From Diplolepis rosae (lineage: Eukaryota > Arthropoda > Insecta > Hymenoptera > Diplolepididae): a stretch of 64,000 bases of DNA. Location of the stretch: contig JAPYXD010000686.1 of the NCBI GenBank assembly GCA_030998225.1, positions 3,844,001-3,908,000 on the forward strand, given 5' to 3'. The notes beneath the pieces were generated by a model, which did no database searches, had not been told where the DNA came from, and worked only from the letters and a program-made list of their open reading frames with translations. Positions 8,754 through 20,932 of this stretch are shown here, piece after piece. The translations under genes and the position numbers were made by a program. Within the stretch, counting starts at the first letter, position 1. Every line of letters begins with the position of its first letter.

Positions 8754-11411
8754 ATTTCTTTAATTTTCTTAATAAATCGTTTTTTTTTATGAACCCCTGG
8801 GTTCAGAAAGCTTGGCAGCAGGGCTGATAGACGTAAGAGTAGGCAAATAGGTACCTATCTGTATAATTAAGTAGCGTAATTTAAGCGAATTTAAGAATAA
8901 AAAAAAAAAAAAAAAAAAAGGAAAAAAACGGAGATGGAAAAAGTGCGAGGTTGGCTGGTTGACTTTTTCTCTCTCTTCCCTTTTTTTTTTACATGCATTT
9001 ATATATATATCAAGAAAAATCTCCCCTTAAAAGCGAAACAGTCACCACGAGAAGGAGATTGTTTCATTTGGTGGGGCGTGGTTGGCGAAGATCTCCACAA
9101 CAAAAAGAAAAAGGAATGTTCTCTTTTGATTATCTAACTATTGGTATTAATGAGTCCAATGTGATTAATAGGCTCTTAATAAGAAATCATCTTTAGAATA
9201 TGTCATAAGAAATTATCACCACAATTATTATTAATTCTTATCTTATTCGTTCAGATCTTCGAAATTAGCCACAAAATAATAATAGCCTGATCAATATAGA
9301 ATGACAAGAAATAATTCGCGAATAATCATTCTCATCTTTATATTTTTTTTTCTCTCTCTAAGCTTTATTTAAAATTAAATAAACAGTTTTCTACAACAAA
9401 ATTACGAAAAACACAAAAATAAATATATTTTTTTTTATATGTATATATAGTTATCCTGTACTTTTACCAGATTTAGGACTAAGCATTAATTAATAATCAT
9501 TATATAGGGAATAACAAATGCATGCAAATTAGAGAAACGAATTGATCCTTTGCGAGCAACGGATCACTTCGTTTGGTGGGGCGTTGAGACGGCCCAGCCC
9601 CGAGTATCCGCCTTTTGCGACGAAACGGGAGTGAAATCCGCGAAAGTAGGGCCATTTTAGGAACAAGTAGGTTCCCACGAGACTCGCACGAAAGAATTGC
9701 GATGTCTCGTTAAGTATTTGTCGAGTAATAAACGATTTACTTCCAAACCGGAAGTAAACGTGGAGAGAGCAAGGTGGTCTGGTTTTCACAGACATTTTTG
9801 TTCGTATCCTCAGTGAGCGCCACACTAACCTGTGCACGCTCTCACTCGAACGCCCACCCAGATCAAGCATCACGCGGCATGGCCTGTTGGATGGATGGGC
9901 GTCCCTCGCTGCTATTTCTTTTATATTTTATTTTTATTTTACACTATTTACCGCAGATTCATTTATCCGCATGCATGAAGAGTAATCATAATTAATTCAT
10001 TAATTAATTAAAATTATCCATAAATGTTATATTATTGAATTATTAAATTATTAATAAAGATTAATTGATTAAATCATAATTTAAATTCGATTTTATTTTG
10101 ATCGTTCTTGTATTCTCAATATAGTATATAATGTTTTTAATATATTTCTAATTTTCTTTATACATTCGCACAAGGTTTACACCTTCCCATATTGCCGACC
10201 AATGGGAGCCCGCGCCTACGCAGATAGCTCGCGCCAGCGGGAGGTGAGATGGGGGAAAGGCTCTCTCGTCGTCGTCGTGCGCTGCGCTTTCTCTTTTGAG
10301 CGCACATTCAATTTTTAAACACTCCCACGGGGCAAAATATGCGTCTTTTTGGAATTTGAAAGACGTTATCATAACCACAAGAATATTATCTTTCTAGTGA
10401 TACCGATTTCCAACCACAAAACGGTCGCGAAAAGGGGGAAAAGACCGTGTAAAAAACTCTTAATTTATTGATTTAATTGGACTCGATCGCGGTGGTTAAT
10501 TGAGGCGCGCGCATGTTAATTAAGGGGGAAATTAATTGAGAGGTGGAAATCCGAGGCGATGTGCTTGATTGCAGATCCTCGAATTGGAGTCCGTTTGCGC
10601 AACCTAACAAGGTAAGGACTTATCGCCTAGCGCAAATTTAAGAAAAACAATAGATCGAGGCTCGGAACAGGGACTGTGCATTTTAGCATCACAGTTCCTA
10701 TCTCTTGAGAACTCGGTTGAGCATATGTTTCCTGCCCCCCTTAGCTAGGGATCAATGGTTTTTGAATTTATTTTTTTATTAACGTTATGGGAACCCAAGA
10801 ACTCTAATTTTTCGTTTGGTAGCAAAACAGATCCAACTTGGTTAGCTCAACTCATGCCATTAGTAGTGTGAACTCTCATTTCGAGGGACACATCGAACGT
10901 GGCATTCACTCAATAAATAAATAACAACACCAAAGAAGTTTGGGTGTCGAATCCCCACGGGGAGCTTCACCTTAAGAAAAAAAATCTTTCCTCTCGATAT
11001 CCTCGCCACGCAAGTGTCGAATCCCCACGGGGAGCTTCGCTTGTTTGGTAACCTTTTTTGTTTCGTTTTAATTCCTTTATGATTGTTCTTTTGTTTCCTA
11101 ATGAGTGAAGCCTGCCAAGTTGCGTGCGTTGTATATAGCTATTGAGTATTTACCAGGGTGGAAGCAAATGATGAAATGTGGCAGGCCTGTGTCATAAACT
11201 TTGCAGTGCCCTGTTCACGCCTGATGCTTATCTTTATCAAAATAAACTTTGAATAGAAGGGGAGGAGTTGGTCTAGCTAAGAAAAGAAATGGGGAAGAAT
11301 TATATATGCTGCGAAAAGAAACCATTGGTCGAAAACCTTTATTTTCAGGCATAGGGAATTCCCAATTTTAAAACGTGATATAAAATCGCTACTGGGCGAA
11401 GTAATACCGCA
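8754..11411 (+). other. Long non-coding 3' region and LTR upstream part
   Basis: No convincing gene is seen in these 2.7 kb. The stretch holds AATAAA at 8771, a 21-A tract at 8899-8919, and a direct repeat of GTGTCGAATCCCCACGGGGA at about 10952 and 11013, each containing the palindrome CCCCACGGGG. The LTR start must lie here or further upstream. Purine-rich candidates for the polypurine tract are AAAAGGGGGAAAAGA near 10430 and AGAAGGGGAGGAG near 11254. The exact boundary needs the complete left LTR. Confidence 0.5.
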
Positions 11412-11802
11412 AATGTTGATAGAAACTTTATTATAATTTCTAGGTACGAAACCTATAGAAACGGGCGACGTTTGGACGATTCCTCCGTATTACTTTTCCT
11501 CATTCTGAAATACAGAAAATCGTGAGTTTCTTAGCCGTTCTTGTTCTTTAAATAAAAGAATTAAAATTCGCGAAATTTTCTCCCTTCGTGCTACCCACTC
11601 AGGAAATTCGGAGGTAAATTTTGCCAAAAACAGGGCAAAATTGCCATGAAAAATTCAGGAAAAGTCTTTTAGTAAAAATGGCAAATTCAAAGTTCGGAAA
11701 TAGAACTGAAGAAGCGAAACTTTTGGCTCAATCAGACGAAAATTAGCGTTAAAATTATTTAAATATTAATAAAACCAAAACTCTAAGAGTCGAAATGTTT
11801 CA
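11412..11802 (+). repeat. 3' LTR, end matching 1-389
   Basis: Nearly identical to the window start and ending in the same TTTCA. The sequence directly after it is piggyBac transposase coding sequence, which fixes the right boundary of the element at 11802. The part of this LTR upstream of 11412 cannot be delimited. Confidence 0.9.
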
Positions 11803-12322
11803 CTGCATAATACAACAATCCTATCAACCCTTTCAATTCAGCGAGATCAACATCTTTATGGTAGGGCCGCTAAGGAATGTTTTTATCGTGCATCGCATCA
11901 TTTTTCATCTTAATTTCTGCGTTCGTGTATCTAATTATTATCTCCAGAATTTTATCGGTAAACAAAACGCTCCAAGATTCTAGTGCTGTTGTCGCATTGA
12001 GAGCCTCGCCTTTAGAGGAACAAATATGAGAGGAACTTGGCAATGATCTTCTACCTCTCTTTTCCGGTATGTTTGTTGACCATTTGTACCCACTGTTGGA
12101 ACGTAGAAATGAATGGCGTCCTCTCTTGGGAGCGGGCTGAACAGCGTCGGCGTCTGATTCATTCTCTCCCTCTTCAGCATCTGTTTCCGATTCGTTGGAA
12201 ATGTGAGGTTGTGTTTCGTCGTCGGTTTCGCTCGAGGATGCGTCATCGCAAGACGATTGTTCTTCGCCGCAAAACAATTTCTGGACCTCGCTCGCACGCC
12301 GAACTCCCGCCCTCGTCATCAT
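11803..12322 (-). pseudogene. piggyBac transposase, N-terminal fragment
   Basis: Starts at tandem ATGs (12322). After an acidic Ser/Asp/Glu-rich N-terminus comes the family's leading block: YKWS, EKRGRR, then ESWSVLFTDKILEIIIRYTN at about residues 120-140. This is typical of the start of the transposase domain. One in-frame TAG near 11868-11870 breaks the frame. The same phase then continues (DVDLAELKGLIGLLYYA) until the LTR begins at 11802. The catalytic Asp residues are in the missing part. The frame is also open upstream of the chosen start, to 12412. Confidence 0.8.
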
Positions 12323-12742
12323 ATTGACGGCTTTGCTAAAGCAAGAATAAAAGTTTACATGTGCTGTTGCGGTGGTCAAAAAATGAAATGCTGTGAACCA
12401 CGTGTCCCTCACTTTCCGAATTTAGGTGTTTTCTTGCTGGCCGCGAAAGTAAAACAGCAAAAAAAGAACGCAACTTCAAAATTCGGATAAAAAAATTTTC
12501 GTACTTACTTTGAAACTGTAACGCTGTACCCACACTGGGTGAAAAACACCCGGAACGCAACTTGTGATGTGTAAACTGCTATGAATTTTCGGACACTGAA
12601 GCTGGTAGGTGGCGTGCGAGTAGTGGTGGGGCATAACTTCCCCCCCCCCCCTACTCTCGGATTCCTACCTTCTTCCGTTTTGAAATGACAAAAGGTTGAA
12701 AAATCGCGCTGGGTGTGTTACACCCAGTAAGGGTACTGAGGG
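11803..12742 (-). mobile_element. piggyBac-like element, 5' part, interrupted by the LTR retrotransposon
   Basis: The element end at 12742 is flanked by TTAA at 12743-12746, the piggyBac target. Read on the minus strand, the end starts CCCTCAGTACCC and contains the inverted motif CTGGGTGTAACACACCCAG. The transposase frame then runs toward the LTR and is cut at 11802. The missing C-terminal half and the other end should lie left of the window, beyond the LTR element. Confidence 0.8.
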
Positions 12743-12746
12743 TTAA

Positions 12747-13863
12747 TAATACAGATTAAAAATAATATTTAGATCGTTGATAACATTCATTAATTAATAG
12801 ACGTTGTAACTTGGTACATTGAAGAGAAAAAACTTGGTTAAGTCGAAAATTGATTTCTTCAAAACATGGCATTGCTATTGCTTATTATTACTTTTACCTC
12901 TTTCTAAAAATTAATTTCATGAACTTCAATTTCATTGGTGTATTATTAAATGAATAAAATAATCATAAGAAAAACAATTTTACATAATAACAGGGTAATA
13001 GATTTTCCTAAAATTCTTGTACTTTTAATTGTTTTCCTATTCTTTCTTGTAAAATTAATAGAGTTATTTGTGCATGAAACATATGAAGAATAGTAATTAT
13101 TCAATTTGTTATTGTTGCACATTAATTTCTATTGGAAAAGCAATTTTGACATTAACAATTTTGTAACGCCATCGCACAGTATATATTTACGGACTCAATA
13201 TTTGTAGAAACTGTTCTTCCAATAGGATGGAAATCAAGAAAAGTTCCCTTGATGGAAGAAAAAACAAAATTGAAATCATATTTATGATGGCACCGATTAT
13301 GAAATGCTTATTTATTCTTCTCAGAAAATCTCTGTTTATTTATTTTTTTCATCCAAAAAGAAGAAAAATGCAAATATTTCTATATTTTTCTTGAAGTGAT
13401 AAAATATAATGTTGACTCGAATGAAAACTAGCATTTGTCTTTCTAAAAAGGTTATTAGTTTGTTTTTTGAAAGGTTGGTGAACAAAAATAAAATTGATCA
13501 AATGAAATGCAAAGAAAGTACACATAAGAATTTTAAAGAAATATAATTTCTTTGTGATGATATTAGATTATTAGTTTTTGCTGAATAGAAGAGAAAAGTT
13601 GAAAATTTTTGATTAATTTGGTAGATACTTGCTAGTTTGAGAAGTTTAATTTACTCTGAAAAAAAGCATGAAATAAATTGAAATTTTTTTATTGCTATTT
13701 GAAGGTACAGTGAGCTTCTCGAATCTCTGAAATAGAAAAAATAAGATTAGAATAAAATTTCAAAAGATCTTTTGTTTAAAACATTTCCTGGTTCAGTTAT
13801 TCTAAACACTTTGTTTTTATGCAAAGTTTATATTATTTTAGGTTTGGATTCAAATTCAGTTAA
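12747..13863. other. AT-rich sequence, nothing recognised
   Basis: Between the piggyBac TTAA and the integrase end of the next gypsy element. I found no long frame and no LTR matching 21638-22478, so the minus-strand gypsy element lacks a visible 3' LTR here. Confidence 0.4.
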
Positions 13864-16123
13864 TCAATTTTGTATATTCATGTGCGATCTTTTTATTCGA
13901 TTCATGTGAACTACTGTCGGTATTCCTTTTACGTTGATTTTTACATTTCGTTTTCCTAGTACATCTAAAACTTCGTGAGGTCCTGCGTATTGATTATCCA
14001 GCTTTTTAATTTTTCCTCCTTTTAATAAAAATACGTTTTCTCCAATTTTTACATCTAAAGGATTTATTTTTTTATCATCATATATTTTCGATTTTTCTTT
14101 TGCTGAAATAAGATTCTCTCTTGCTTGTGTTCGCATTTCGTGTAGTTGTGTTACGAAATTAATTAAATAATCATCATACGTTTTTTAATTTTTCTTGTCG
14201 TGATAAAGGTTCACTGGAAGGTTCACGAGCCAGTTTACCAAAAACCAATTCATAGGGTGTGCATTTTGTGCCTTCATGTACACTAGTATTATATGAGAAC
14301 ATTGCTAGTTCAAGCCAATCATCCCATTCTGAATTTTTTGCAAGAAATTGTCTGAGATATTCTAATAAAACATGATGTGAACGCTATAATGACCCGTTTG
14401 ATTGAGGGTGAAAAGCTGTGGTACGAAATTGTTTAATTCTAAAACGTTTTGCCAATCTTTTTAATAAATTACTTAAAAAATCTCTGCCTTGGTCAGTAAG
14501 TACTCCTTTCGGTGATCCAAATATGCAAATAAATTTTTTCACGAAAGCGTCTGCTATCGTACTAGCTTGGTGATTAGGAAGAGGTATTGCTAAAGAATAT
14601 TTGGAAAAATTGTCTTGTATCGTTAGAATATATAGGTTACCTGATTTTGTTTCAGGTAGTGGACCAACAATGTCCATTGATATTTTTTCAAAAGCAGTAG
14701 TGGGTGTGTCTGTGATTACCATAGGATTTTTTGTTTTGACTCTGATTAATTTTTTCAGTTGACATTGTAAACAGCCTTGAATATATTTTTGAATGTCTAC
14801 TTTCATATTTTCCCAAAAAAATTTTTGGCGAATTCGGCTATAAGTTTTTGTAACGCCTTTATGGCCTCCTAATGCCGAAGAATGAGCTTCTTCAATTAAA
14901 TGAGTTCGTTGTTCCTTTGTTGGATATTGCGTTATTCCATTGCAAACTATAATTTTTGTAGTTGAATTTGAAAAAATTGAATTGAAAATTGATTTCACTT
15001 CTTCCCAAGGTATATGATTAATTCTGGAAGTTTTTGAAATACTAATTGATCGTAATTTAAATTTTTGAGATAATTCATGTAATGAGTGAATTGATAATTT
15101 CATATTATTTAAAGTTTCTGATAAATTGTCCTTAGATTCTTCTTCAATTGGAAGTGCAAAATGGTAGTAGTTTCCTTTTTTAATCTCTTTTGCTATTCCT
15201 CTTTGTAAATTTTTAAATTTTGGTAATGTTTCACATTTTTCTAATGTTTTTGATCCGTTGTCGCGAGGAGTTCCATTTGTTGTAACAAAGTATGCATAAT
15301 TATCTTTTCGCATAGTTAATTGATCGCGACATTCAACTAAATTTTTCCTTGTTATAATTTTTTCTGTTTGAGAGTTTATAGGAGGAGGTTCTGGGGGTGG
15401 ACGATTATAATTATCATGATCTTTATCGATTTTTTCACAATTTATTTGAGATCTTCGGTTTAATCTCAAATTTTCTTCAAAATAAGGCTCTTCAAATTCT
15501 TCTTCCAATTTTTCTTCTTGGTTTTCTTCAAACTTCTCTTCAAAATTTTCCTCAAGATCGTCTCCAAAATGTTCTTCAAAATTCTGTTCAAAATTCTTTT
15601 CGAAATTTTCCTCAAAATCTTCTTCAAAATTATCTTCAAAATTCTCTTCAAAATTCTTTTTGAAATTTTCGTCAAAATCTTCTTCAAAGTTATCTTCCAA
15701 ATTTTCTTCATAATTTTCTTCATCATTTTCTTCGTGTGTGGTTTCAATGTCGTTGATTTCATCTTCTGAGGTTGAGAAATAATTTTCACTGTCATCACTT
15801 TCAAATTCATTAATATTTTTTTGCTTTTTGGCATTCTTCTTTTTTCTGTTTTTTGCTTGAGCTTGTTTTAAATAATCTGAATAATCAGGATCAGAGTCGG
15901 AATCTGATTCTACTTTTGTTCGGCTTCCCATTTGCATATTTATTTCTGGTAATTCGTTTTCAAATATTTGTTTTCTTGGCCTACCTCTCTTTCTTTTTGT
16001 TTGAGAGGGAATATTTTTCAAATTTGTAAGTAGATTTTTTCTTGGCCTACCTAGTGATTTTTTCACAAGAGGCTTAGAAGAAAAATTTTGGTCTAATTTT
16101 TCTTGAGTTTCATTTCGATTCAT
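13864..16123 (-). pseudogene. Integrase region with AT-hooks and acidic repeat
   Basis: Frame 16123-14384 (579 residues) plus a C-terminal piece, 14136-13864. The N-terminus carries two GRPRK AT-hook motifs within about 60 residues. About 130 residues of a repeat built on EENFE/EDNFE follow (roughly 15475-15760), then the integrase proper. The zinc site is present (H..H and CLQCQ), as are catalytic-core motifs MDIVGPLP and LTDQGRDF. The frame stops at the QSNGSL motif, just where the catalytic Glu would follow. The same protein then continues in another phase toward 14136. The AT-hooks and acidic tract are not standard integrase parts. A GTAAGA donor near 16297 (minus strand) leaves a small intron upstream possible. 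Confidence 0.85.
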
Positions 16124-16472
16124 ATTTTTTGCTTTATCTTGCTCTATTCTCTTTTGAGCTCATGTAATAATAGTTTTCCATGATAAATTTTCGTATTTTT
16201 TGGAAAACATTGGACTTTAAAAAAATATTGTCATAAAAATAAGTCTTGAAGCCATATTTTTGAATCAATTTGTGTATTTTAAAATATTCTTACCAATCTC
16301 ACTAAATGATTCTTCACTAAGGAATTCTTGTAAAAATTCTGGAATTTTTGTGTCAATATTTAATATTTGGGCTTCTGGAATTTCGCTAAAATGATCTACG
16401 TCGTCTGGTACCATTCCTGGATTCAAGTTTTTTCGTTTTAAAGGTCTTACCTCATTTTTAGAGTTTTCTTGT

Positions 16473-17870
16473 TTATTTCTTGTAAAAGTTTTCTTGAAAA
16501 ACGTTTTTTTTTTTAGAAGTCATGAAAGTATCATTGTCATCAACTTGTAAATATTTTGATTTCTCCTGGCTATCATCAATAGGGTTTCTTGAGAGAGCGT
16601 CTGCATTTACATTCATTTTTCCTGCTTTGTAAATTACATCAAAATCATATTCTGCGAGTTTTAATCTCCAACGTGAAACTCGTGAACAAGGGTTTTTAGA
16701 ATTTTGAAACCAAACAAGAGGTTTGTGATCAGTCACTAAAGTAAATTTTCTTCCATACAAATAAGGACGAAAATGAGTTACACAAAATATTATTGCAAGA
16801 GCTTCTTTTTCATATGTATCATATTTTTTCTCAGTATCACTTAGACTACATGAAGCATATGCTATTGGTTTATCTTTACCTATTTTACCTTGTGATAAAA
16901 TACCTCCTATTGCAAATCCTGAGGCATCTGTTGTGAGTATAAAGGGTTGAGAAAAATCAGGTCGCTGTAAAAGTGGTTCTTCACATAAGTTTGCTTTTAA
17001 AATATCCAAAGCTGCTTGTTGTTTTTCTGTCCAATTAAAAGGTATATCTTTTTTCAGAAGTTGACTTGAAGGACTTGCAATTTTTGCAAATCCATCAATA
17101 AATCATCTATAATATCCTGCTGAGCCTAAAAATTGTTTAACATTTTTCTGTGTTTTTGGAACTGGAAAGTTTTTTACAGCTATTATCTTTTTTGGATCTG
17201 GACGTACTCCATTTTTATCAATTATATGACCTAAATATCCTACTTCAGGTCGTAAAAATTCGCATTTGTCTGGTTGTAAGTGAAGATTTGCTTTTCTAAG
17301 TCTTTCTGCTAAATTGTTGAATTTAATTTCGTGCTTTTCTAGAGTATTTGCATATATAACTATGTCATCAAGATATACAAAAAGTTCCGTTCCGATTAAT
17401 CCAGTTAATGTTAAATCCATTAATCTCTGAAATGTGGCTGGTGCAGTTTTTAAACCGAAAGGCATTCTATGGAATTCGTAATGACCGTGAGGTGTGGAAA
17501 ATGCGGTTTTATGAGAGTCTTTTGGGTCAATTTTTATATGGTGAAAACCGGTAGCTAAATCAAACACTGAAAAATATTTTGCTGACCCTAGAGAATCAAG
17601 TATATTGTTTATATCAGGTAGAGGATACGAATCGCCAATTTTTTTTTTCATTTAATTTACGAAAATCAAGAACCATTCTCCATTTTATTTTTCCTTGGGA
17701 ATCAGGTTTTTTAGGAACTATCCACACTGGGGTGTTATATGGTGATTGTGAGGGCTTGACTGTTTTATTTTTTAATAATTCATCGACTTGTCTTGTAATT
17801 TCTTCATTGTGAACTGGAGGAAATCTATATTGTCTTCAAGAAATTGGAGCGTCATCTACAGTAGGAATTG
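16473..17870 (-). pseudogene. RT and RNase H region of the second gypsy element
   Basis: The RT part (about 17870-17103) shows WRMVLDFRKLNEKK, SVFDLATGFHHI, RMPFGLKTAPATF and the catalytic YLDD. A frame break lies near 17650. An in-frame TGA follows GYYR where Arg is expected. The RNase H part (17009-16473) shows LTTDASGFAIGGIL, YEKEALAI and VTDHKPLVW. The reverse transcriptase active site itself is intact, but the frame is not. Confidence 0.88.
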
Positions 17871-17997
17871 AATGTTGTAATACATTAGTAGCTTCAAGTG
17901 GTTCTCCTGGGATTTGAAATCTGTCTGCATTATTTTAATTAATTTTTCTACATGTTCATGTTCATCTTGATTTAAGTGGTCTGATCGAATTAGTTTT

Positions 17998-18760
17998 TTA
18001 ATACATTCTACTCTGTCTTCGTCTGTTATAATTATAAAATTTGCATAAGTTAATTAGAGAATTGTCAGTTTTTAAAAAGTTATTTAATATTTTACTTGAT
18101 AAATCTTCGTCATTTGTTTTTGTGAAATTAATTAAATTTTTAATTTGTTTATAACATTCTTGTTCTTCAAAGTCTTCTAAATTAACTATTGGGACTGATA
18201 ATGTAATTGTGATTTCATTTTTGTTTGAAAATTTTAAATAAGCTTTTCCTCTGTGATTTTTTACAACTGCGTCACCTACGTAGACGCCATCTTGGATATG
18301 TAATCGAGGTACATACACTTAACTCTTTTATGTATTTTATATATTAACATAAAAATTTTTAAATGTTCGAGCTGTAATAGTAAATGTATTGATAGATTTA
18401 AAAGGGTAACAGTGGTTCTCAATTTCTAAGCATTTTGAAGTATAGTTTATATTTACACTATTATCTTGAAAAAATTCTGATCCTAATACTCCATCTTCTT
18501 CTACTGGGACTTCATTGGAAATAATGTTAAATATCGTTGGATAACCAAAAATGTTTATTTTTACCTGTACTAACGTGTAAAGTGGTAAATCATTAATTCA
18601 TGTAAGTTTCAATACGTTTTGGCTATTTATGGGTACTTAAGGGTTGAGAACCTTTTGTTTAATTAATTTCGAGCAGCACCAGTATCAATTATCACGTGTG
18701 TTGGATTTTTTAGACCTTCCGTTGATATTATAATTGATGGAATTGAAGTGGACTTTGAAA
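17998..18760 (-). pseudogene. Aspartic protease region
   Basis: On the minus strand, a VIIDTGA motif near 18690 marks the retropepsin active site. The flanking protein is spread over several phases with stops. The frame 18318-17998 that follows it has no recognised domain and probably is the linker to RT. Confidence 0.6.
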
Positions 18761-18839
18761 TATTTATTGTTGTTGTTGTATGATCGTTAGAAGTGGATGC
18801 CAGTGGTTCTCGATTTATGCTTTCCTCAGTGCACCCGTG

Positions 18840-20538
18840 CTGGGGAGAGCTTTGGAGTTTTCCTGATGAGCTGTTTGTGATTGTCCTGAGTTAAAGTTTT
18901 TATACTGTCCTGGATTCAATTGTCTATTAGTATTATTAACATTATTGTTATTATTGTAAACATTTCTAGAAAAATTATTATTATTATTGTATCTTTTTTG
19001 TAAAAAATTAGTGTTATTGTTTCTATAATTGTTATTTCTATTTTGTAAAAAATGATTGTTGTTATTATTAAAATTATAATTTTTATTTCTTAAAAAAATG
19101 TTATTTGGAAAATTATTGTAATTTTTTTTGCAAAATTATTATTATTATTACTTCCTTGAGCATTGACATTACTATATCCTTGTTGGTTAGGATGCAGAAA
19201 TTTTTTTTGTTTATTATTAAGAACTGCATCTTGAGCTTTACTTAAATGAAAACATTTTTCAGTTGTGTGACCTGGTTTTTTACAAATTAAACAAATAGTT
19301 TTATTTTCAAGTGCTACGTTGAATCGGGTGGTTTTATTATTTTTATTATTATTAGTTGATTCTTCGGTTTTTAAATAATCAGTATTTTTATTTCTTCGCA
19401 GTGCAGAACTTGCAGCCAATCTTCGTTCTATGTCTATTGTATCATTAATTACTTTCTTAAATGTGTCCTTTTCTTCTACACGAATTTCTAACACAGGATA
19501 CAAACCGCGTATAAAACATTGAATTACATCTCTTTCTAAATTTTGTTTAAAAGCATTATCTACCTGACCGTCATTATTAAGTCTGTGAGCATCTTCTATT
19601 CTATCAGCAATTTCTTTAATTCTAGCAGCATAGGAAAGGACATTTTCTCTTTCCCACATAAATGTATTACCTAATTCTCCCTGCAATTGATATACGCTTT
19701 TCGCAGGGGCATATACTCTTTTCAATTTTTCAATTAATTCCTCTATCGTTGCATACGTTGACCCAAAAATACATTTTCGTGCCTCACCAGACAATCTACC
19801 TCTCAATAGACGTGCAAGATTTTCTTGGGCAGCAGGTGTCGGCAGCATTGCCTTTGCTTCCATGCAACCCTCAATAAAATGGGACAATGAGAGGTTACTT
19901 CCGTCGAACAAAGGGACCACCTCTAGCGCGTCGCGTAAGGATACCTGCTGGCTGTTAGGTATGGCTACGGCCATCTCTTCGTTGTTTACTATTATGGGAT
20001 TATCCTGATTTATGACTTCTGTATCGCTTTTGTCGTTGTCGCTATCGTTGTTACTAATTAGAGAGTCGCGTGCCAATGAGGTTTACAATTTTTCTTTCGA
20101 AGTTCTATTTTCTATTGTTATTACCGTTGAGCTTAGCAAATTAGATCCGTCAAAATAAGATAACTCGTTCGTTAAAGTTTGATCTTGATTACTAGATCCT
20201 GTCACAATGCTCAAATCTGGACAGAAACTTGAATGAAATCCGCTAGTTTTACTAGAATTTTCACTTGATATGCTTTGATGAATTATTAGAGTCTTGTCGA
20301 AACGTGAATCGTCTAGCTGAAGAGTGTTATCTAATTCTTGTTCAGCAGAAAAAGTGTTTGAAATATCCTTGTATTTATTATAATCGACTAAATTTTCTTT
20401 GATTTTACCTGATCTTTTTAGTTTCAAGGAATCTATTTGATTCTGATCGACAATTTTTGCGAGTTGATTGTCTTGTTTTGCTTTACTACGCGTAATAACT
20501 TTTTGGGCGGATTCTACACGGGTATTTGAATTTGACAT
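18840..20538 (-). pseudogene. gag: Gag of the second gypsy element
   Basis: Two frames, 20538-20083 and 20076-19090, are in the same phase and separated only by one TAA (20083-20085), so this is a single gag with one nonsense codon. The gag core is recognisable (LRGRLSGEARKCIFG, YAPAKSVYQLQGELG). A CCHC knuckle (CLICKKPGHTTEKC) is present. After 19090 the frame shifts into an Asn-rich tail built from AAT/AAC repeats. Confidence 0.82.
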
Positions 20539-20539
20539 T

Positions 20540-20900
20540 GAGTCATTCTAAATTTACAGTTTCTTTTTTTTGAGCGTTATATTAGATTATTTATGTTTAA
20601 TTATCGATTGCTTATAATAATTTTAAATAACTACATGTAAAATTTTTTTTTTAAATAAAGTGAAATTAGTAAAAATATAATTTTAATTTATAAAAATTCA
20701 AAAAAAAAATTATAATAATAATTTCAAAATATAATTTAATTATTTTTATTTATTTATAACAATAATTAATATTTCTACTCTTTTATTAGGAAATAAGATA
20801 GTAAAATAAAAATATAATTCTATAAAATATTCAAGTAAATCAATAATCGCTCAATTTTCGTAAAATTATAATGTTAAATATATTTAATATTAATATATTA

Positions 20901-20932
<32 letters not shown>

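Larger units (their letters stand above)
1..11802 (+). mobile_element. Ty3/gypsy LTR retrotransposon (Osvaldo-like), 5' end outside window
   Basis: Positions 1-389 recur almost unchanged at 11412-11802, so these are the two LTR ends of one element. Between them lie a tRNA-Lys primer site, gag, pol (protease, RT, RNase H, integrase in gypsy order), two accessory frames and a 2.7 kb non-coding 3' region. I count about four differences over roughly 390 bp of LTR, which indicates a fairly recent insertion. Pol carries two in-frame stops and the first accessory frame one frameshift, so this copy is probably not autonomous. The assignment to the Osvaldo group rests on the Lys primer site, the lack of a gag zinc knuckle and the general pol sequence; it is inference. 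The right flank is piggyBac sequence, so the element is nested. Confidence 0.9.

Noticed and set aside
9529..10378. Short frames in the 3' non-coding region of the LTR element
   Set aside because: No motif, no start context, contradictory strands; treated as non-coding.
11980..12490. Plus-strand and other-phase frames over 11980-12490
   Set aside because: They overlap the piggyBac transposase frame on the minus strand, which has clear family motifs; the others are shadows.
15397..15834. Frames rich in Leu/Phe/Ile or Lys over 15397-15834
   Set aside because: They are alternate phases of the acidic EENFE repeat in the integrase frame.
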